Assembly (NCBI GenBank): GCA_028023455.1 | Contig: JAQFVV010000072.1 | Location: forward strand, 3,122,501-3,186,500 | Reading direction: 5' to 3' | DNA from: Epiperipatus broadwayi | Lineage: Eukaryota > Onychophora > Udeonychophora > Euonychophora > Peripatidae | DNA: 64,000 nucleotides | Shown here: positions 60,696 to 64,000 of the stretch, piece after piece | How the letters are laid out: each line of letters starts with the position of its first letter | Position numbering within the stretch: the first letter of the stretch is position 1 | Notes under the pieces: model-generated | What the model was told of the DNA's origin: nothing | Seen by the model: only the letters and a program-made list of their open reading frames with translations | The model's database searches: none | Position numbers and translations under genes: made by a program

Positions 60696-60807
60696 TCAGA
60701 TGTATCGACCAAGCGCGGTATAAAAATCTTGTAGACAGACCAATAACTGCGCAAATGTGGGCCTTTCTTCTGGCGCAAGGGCCCAACAACAGGCCATGAC
60801 AGCAAAT
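60696..60807 (-). CDS. Ryk: RYK/Derailed receptor tyrosine kinase, last coding exon
   Basis: RYK is a single-pass membrane receptor for Wnt ligands with a WIF domain outside and a catalytically atypical tyrosine-kinase-like domain inside. This exon encodes the final 36 residues: FAVMACCWALAPEERP, a TFAQLL helix, and ALGRYI before the TGA at 60698-60696. CWxxxPxxRPxF is kinase subdomain XI, and the CWAL-PEERP run plus the 'ALG.Y(I/V)-stop' ending are particular to RYK rather than other tyrosine kinases. The exon begins with one base completing a split codon, directly after a 3' splice site (a run of T, then AG, at 60820-60808). Third positions are GC-richer than the surroundings, as expected for a selected exon. 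I found no further exon up to 64000, so the preceding one lies beyond the window. The plus-strand frame 60599-60799 is antisense. Confidence 0.88.
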
Positions 60808-61555
60808 CTAAAAAAAAAAAAAGGAATCATTTCATCAATAACATATTAAATAAAATGAAAAAGTAATTTGCATAAAATTAAATACAGATCATTTTCTTCA
60901 AAACTATTTTTCTTATTCTACTCTTGGATTTTTATATTTCCTTTACTCTTAATGTGATTTTTGTTCCTTCTAATTTTTGTTTTAGTTTTAATGACTACTT
61001 TTTATATTTCTGTCAGTCATTTCTCTATTTCTAAGAACATATCCAATTCAATTTTCTTTTCTTATTATCTTCTTAAAGCCCACCCATGTTTCGTGCTTCA
61101 TCATTTCTTATTCATCCAATTAATTCTTTCCATTTTCTTCTGTATTATACTCAAAAATTCTTCAACAACTATTCTTAATAGTCCATATAGCTGTTCGTTA
61201 CAGATTCCAGACAAAATATTTTGCACATTTTTTCTTACTTCCAAAATCTTAATTGGAAATCATTTTAATTTCTTTTTCAATTTATCCAGCTTAACGAATA
61301 TTTAAAACAACTAACCCACTCTTATCCTATATTTGTTAAGACTACAATTTTTTTCATTACCATTATAATACCGTTAAATGTGGCATAATATGATTTAAAA
61401 ATCAGCCAGTTAAGTTAGAATGAAAATAGTGAGACTTTTAAAGAAAGTTGCAAACAAAACAAAATCCCTAACAAAATGAGACAAGCTAAGGGATAAAATT
61501 AGTTTTCCTAAAGTAAAAAAAAAAAAAAAAGCGGTTACTATTTTATATGTCTGTA

Positions 61556-61830
61556 GTATAATTTTCACTACACCGCTCTCACACAGGATAGCGACTGGTT
61601 TCTATCCACTTTTAATATCTTCTGGAAGGGTGTAATCATGAATTTATGACCAAAGGCATGTGAAAAAAATTGATGAACACATCTTGGTCATAAGTTTATG
61701 TTTACACCTCTCCACAAAGTGTTAAAAGCAGATAGAAATCAGTCCCTTGCCCGAGTGGTATAGTGAAAATTACACTACGGAAATATTACTCATTAAGTGG
61801 ATAATCTCTAGTCTAATGAATGATTAATAA
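61556..61830. mobile_element. Hairpin element F, long copy
   Basis: Two arms: 'gtataattttcactacaccgc', 'gcgactggtttctatccacttttaat', 'gtgtaatcatgaatttatgaccaa' (61556-61655) and their inverse at about 61690-61785 ('ggtcataagtttatgtttacacc', 'gcagatagaaatcagtccc', 'tatagtgaaaattacactac'). A further 'ggataatctctagtctaatgaatga' (61799-61823) matches the hairpin at 49005-49115. Confidence 0.75.
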
Positions 61831-61941
61831 AAATTACCAATTAAGAGCTGTTGTTGTATTCTGAATTATAAGAATTAGAAAAAAGAGAAGATTGTAATTA
61901 TTATTATTTAAAAAAATAATAATAATGTGGATTCAAAGAAT

Positions 61942-62080
61942 CCCCCCCCCCCAATTATTAGCATGAAAAAATATTATGTCAGTCTATGATTTGCCAGTGA
62001 GTAACTGCTAACAAAAAGATAATTCAAAATATGACGGATACATATTTCTATGATTCTGAATTCAGCCCCCCCCTCCCCCC
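61942..62080 (+). repeat. C-rich homopolymer tracts
   Basis: An 11-C run (61942-61952) and a C8-T-C6 run (62066-62080). Comparable C or G runs of about 11-12 occur at about 32337, 39193-39204, 46974-46984 (G), 47846-47856 and 55688-55698. Confidence 0.9.
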
Positions 62081-63439
62081 AAGAGATGTGAAAAAACAAT
62101 ATACAGAATTGTGACATCTGCTATATTTTGAACCAAAGTCTCTCCACATATATCACATGCAAGAGCTCACATTTTGATGAAAGTTTTGATTCCAATACTG
62201 CATTATTTTACTTCATGCAAATGTGCATCATTTTTCACATGTTACAGATGCTGTTTTATGCATACTATGCATAAATAAATTAAGATCATAGTATAAGCAA
62301 AATTAAAAAAAAAAATTATTAATAATAAATTGAGGTAGCACATATAAATATTTAAAGGGTGTTTATTCATTCTCATTCAGTAAAAAAAAAAACTTACTAC
62401 ACTGTATCTTTATTTAAAAATAAACGAATAGTGAAGTATTGACTTTAATCCAAACGTAATCGGACATTTTCTACTGTGAAGCTTTTGAAAATACTTAACA
62501 TTTCATCTGTATATAAAAATCTTTATTTTATATTAAAACTCAATAAGTTAAAATTCTTTTTTAATTTCATTGTACAAATACAGATATTGAAATATGAGTT
62601 GTAAATATTAAAACAGTCAGATATGTCTATCCTACTGTTTCACCTACTATATGCTATAGTAGTACTTTTATTTACATACCGATATACCCAAATCCTTGTA
62701 TATCAGGCTAATTTTAGGAATAATAATCATAGTTATGTGTGTGTGCGTATATTATAGCATACAACATGGAAAGCGTATGTATATAAATAATAAATCAACT
62801 CATATGCGCACATACTGTTTACTAAATAAAGGTAAATCTTGATGTATGTGTAACCAAGATTTATGTATATGCAGAGAAGAAATAGTGTGACAGGTTTAAA
62901 CATTATAAGTTTTCTTTATTTAATTAGTTTTATAAATGTAATATTGTTAAATAATTTTATAAATAATATTTGAAATTATATTTCTGCATATATAGTTAAA
63001 TTCTGTTTATGTATTACACATATATAATAAAGCTTTGCTAGATTTCATAAAGGTACTAAATTTCAGATTTGTTTTCGTAAAGGAATAATAAAATTGATTC
63101 ATCTCGCTATATTTTGACCTATTTATAAAGTTAAAAATAAAATTAGATTTTAAAGTAAAATGAAAGAAATTAACATGACCAAAGCTGGTAAACAAGTCAA
63201 TAACAGCAGGCATCACTGGGTTGTCAAGATATAGTAAACTATCTGAAATTTAAGAAATAATTAAGAACTATAGAGAAAAACATGTGATTTTGGTTTTCAC
63301 TTTATTACAGGTAGTTAATAAAGAAAACACATGTGACTAAAGTAAAAAGAGAGGGGGGATGAAAGGTATAAAAACTATTGCAGCCATTTTGTAAAGTTGG
63401 ACTATTATTAAGTTTAAGATTAAACAGATTGCTAAAATT

Positions 63440-63605
63440 GTTAATAATGAAAATGATCGGCTAAGTACGGTAAAGACGGGCTTTCCCGAGCCCAAGGGTA
63501 GTCTACAGGATCCCGGAACAGGATGACCAATGCCCAATACAAGTAACAGCATGCTCAACATCAACAGTGAATAACCATGCCTAAGAAAGATGCCGGAGAA
63601 AAGAA
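63440..63605. other. GC-rich island of unknown nature
   Basis: About 160 bp ('gacgggctttcccgagccc', 'ggatcccggaacaggatgacc', 'agatgccggagaaaagaac') sharply richer in GC than the surrounding 3 kb. Both strands have partial open frames: minus 63564-63337, and a plus frame TVKTGFPEPKGSLQDPGTG that ends at a TGA. No exon borders or known domain recognised. It may be a transposon piece. Confidence 0.4.
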
Positions 63606-64000
63606 CTTAAAGCGGTAACACTTCTGCAATTTTAAAATGAACATATAAACTAAACCTCATAACCTACTAAAGCTAGCTCAAGTTATTATAAATGGACAAA
63701 ATAATTTAACTAATGTAATTCAATCTTTCCAATCTTATTCTTATACTAAAATGTAAATTTTGTATTATTATTTAGTATTGTTGATTTAAACTAATTCAAT
63801 ATAATTTAAACTAATGTATTTCAAACTGTCAAATACTAATTCTTAAATTAAAATGTAAGTTATATTATTATTTGGTATCGTAAATCTTGCCTGATTTAAC
63901 ATAATTTGATATGAATTAAATTGATTAAATCTGATTTAAGCCGAGTTAAAATCATTTATTAAAATATCTTAATTTCATTTCTTTGCACTAAGTAAAGAAA

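Larger units (their letters stand above)
60808..64000 (-). other. Last intron of RYK (partial, inferred)
   Basis: Everything from the acceptor at 60808 to the window end should be intron if the next exon upstream is outside. It contains hairpin element F, C-rich tracts, a GC-rich island near 63440-63600 and otherwise AT-rich sequence. The T-rich frame 61014-61305 on the plus strand is low-complexity. Confidence 0.6.

Noticed and set aside
60599-60799. 66-codon open frame on the plus strand
   Set aside because: It is the antisense of the RYK exon and its 3' UTR; the minus strand has the recognisable kinase end and splice site.
60961-61305. 114-codon hydrophobic frame
   Set aside because: Composition is dominated by T-rich low-complexity sequence (Phe, Ile, Leu, Ser); no motif, inside the inferred intron.

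Overview
This is AT-rich, repeat-dense animal nuclear DNA. It has no bacterial-style operons, no rRNA and no long intact genes. The one convincing host gene is the last coding exon of a RYK/Derailed-type receptor tyrosine kinase on the minus strand (60696-60807). It has a pyrimidine-tract 3' splice site and a 36-residue kinase C-terminus ending in a stop codon. With the RTE, Penelope, Merlin and tRNA-derived SINE remnants, this points to an intron-rich invertebrate metazoan; the phylum cannot be fixed from the sequence. The window lies mostly downstream of this RYK gene, with its last intron at the right end (60808 onward).

Almost everything else is decayed mobile DNA. (1) LINE-A: eight 3'-anchored fragments of one non-LTR retrotransposon, all on the plus strand, with a CCHC knuckle at the C-terminus and a (CATCA)n tail. 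Two form a 535-bp head-to-tail tandem (37146-38209), and one is split by a 2.93-kb insertion with TG...CA ends placed exactly in a TA microsatellite (7621-10554). (2) RTE-B: one long 5'-truncated RTE-type copy (about 21560-22927) and three shorter fragments, also all plus strand. (3) A Penelope-like element in two head-to-head copies (18652-20830). (4) FB-C: a non-coding repeat present as single copies, as a palindrome, and as a three-unit array of exact 454-bp period closed by an inverted copy (24350-25871). One copy is nested in an RTE-B fragment between 10-bp direct repeats. (5) Two Merlin (IS1016-type DDE) transposase remnants. (6) A very short tRNA-derived SINE (three copies). (7) Several hairpin or TIR-bearing MITE-like elements. 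(8) Two further LINE remnants, one of them antisense.

An older event links the middle of the window: 20865-24860 and 29205-34139 share three blocks (P1, P2, FB-C) in the same order and orientation. The first copy was interrupted by RTE-B; in the second, about 2.9 kb carrying Merlin and LINE pieces lies between P1 and P2. A degenerate formin-FH2-like pseudogene may lie at 15951-16400 on the minus strand.

The remaining 0.4-3.7-kb stretches are AT-rich spacers in which I see nothing coding. Most open frames there are chance frames in low-complexity sequence. Family assignments rest on motif recognition by eye, not on searches.
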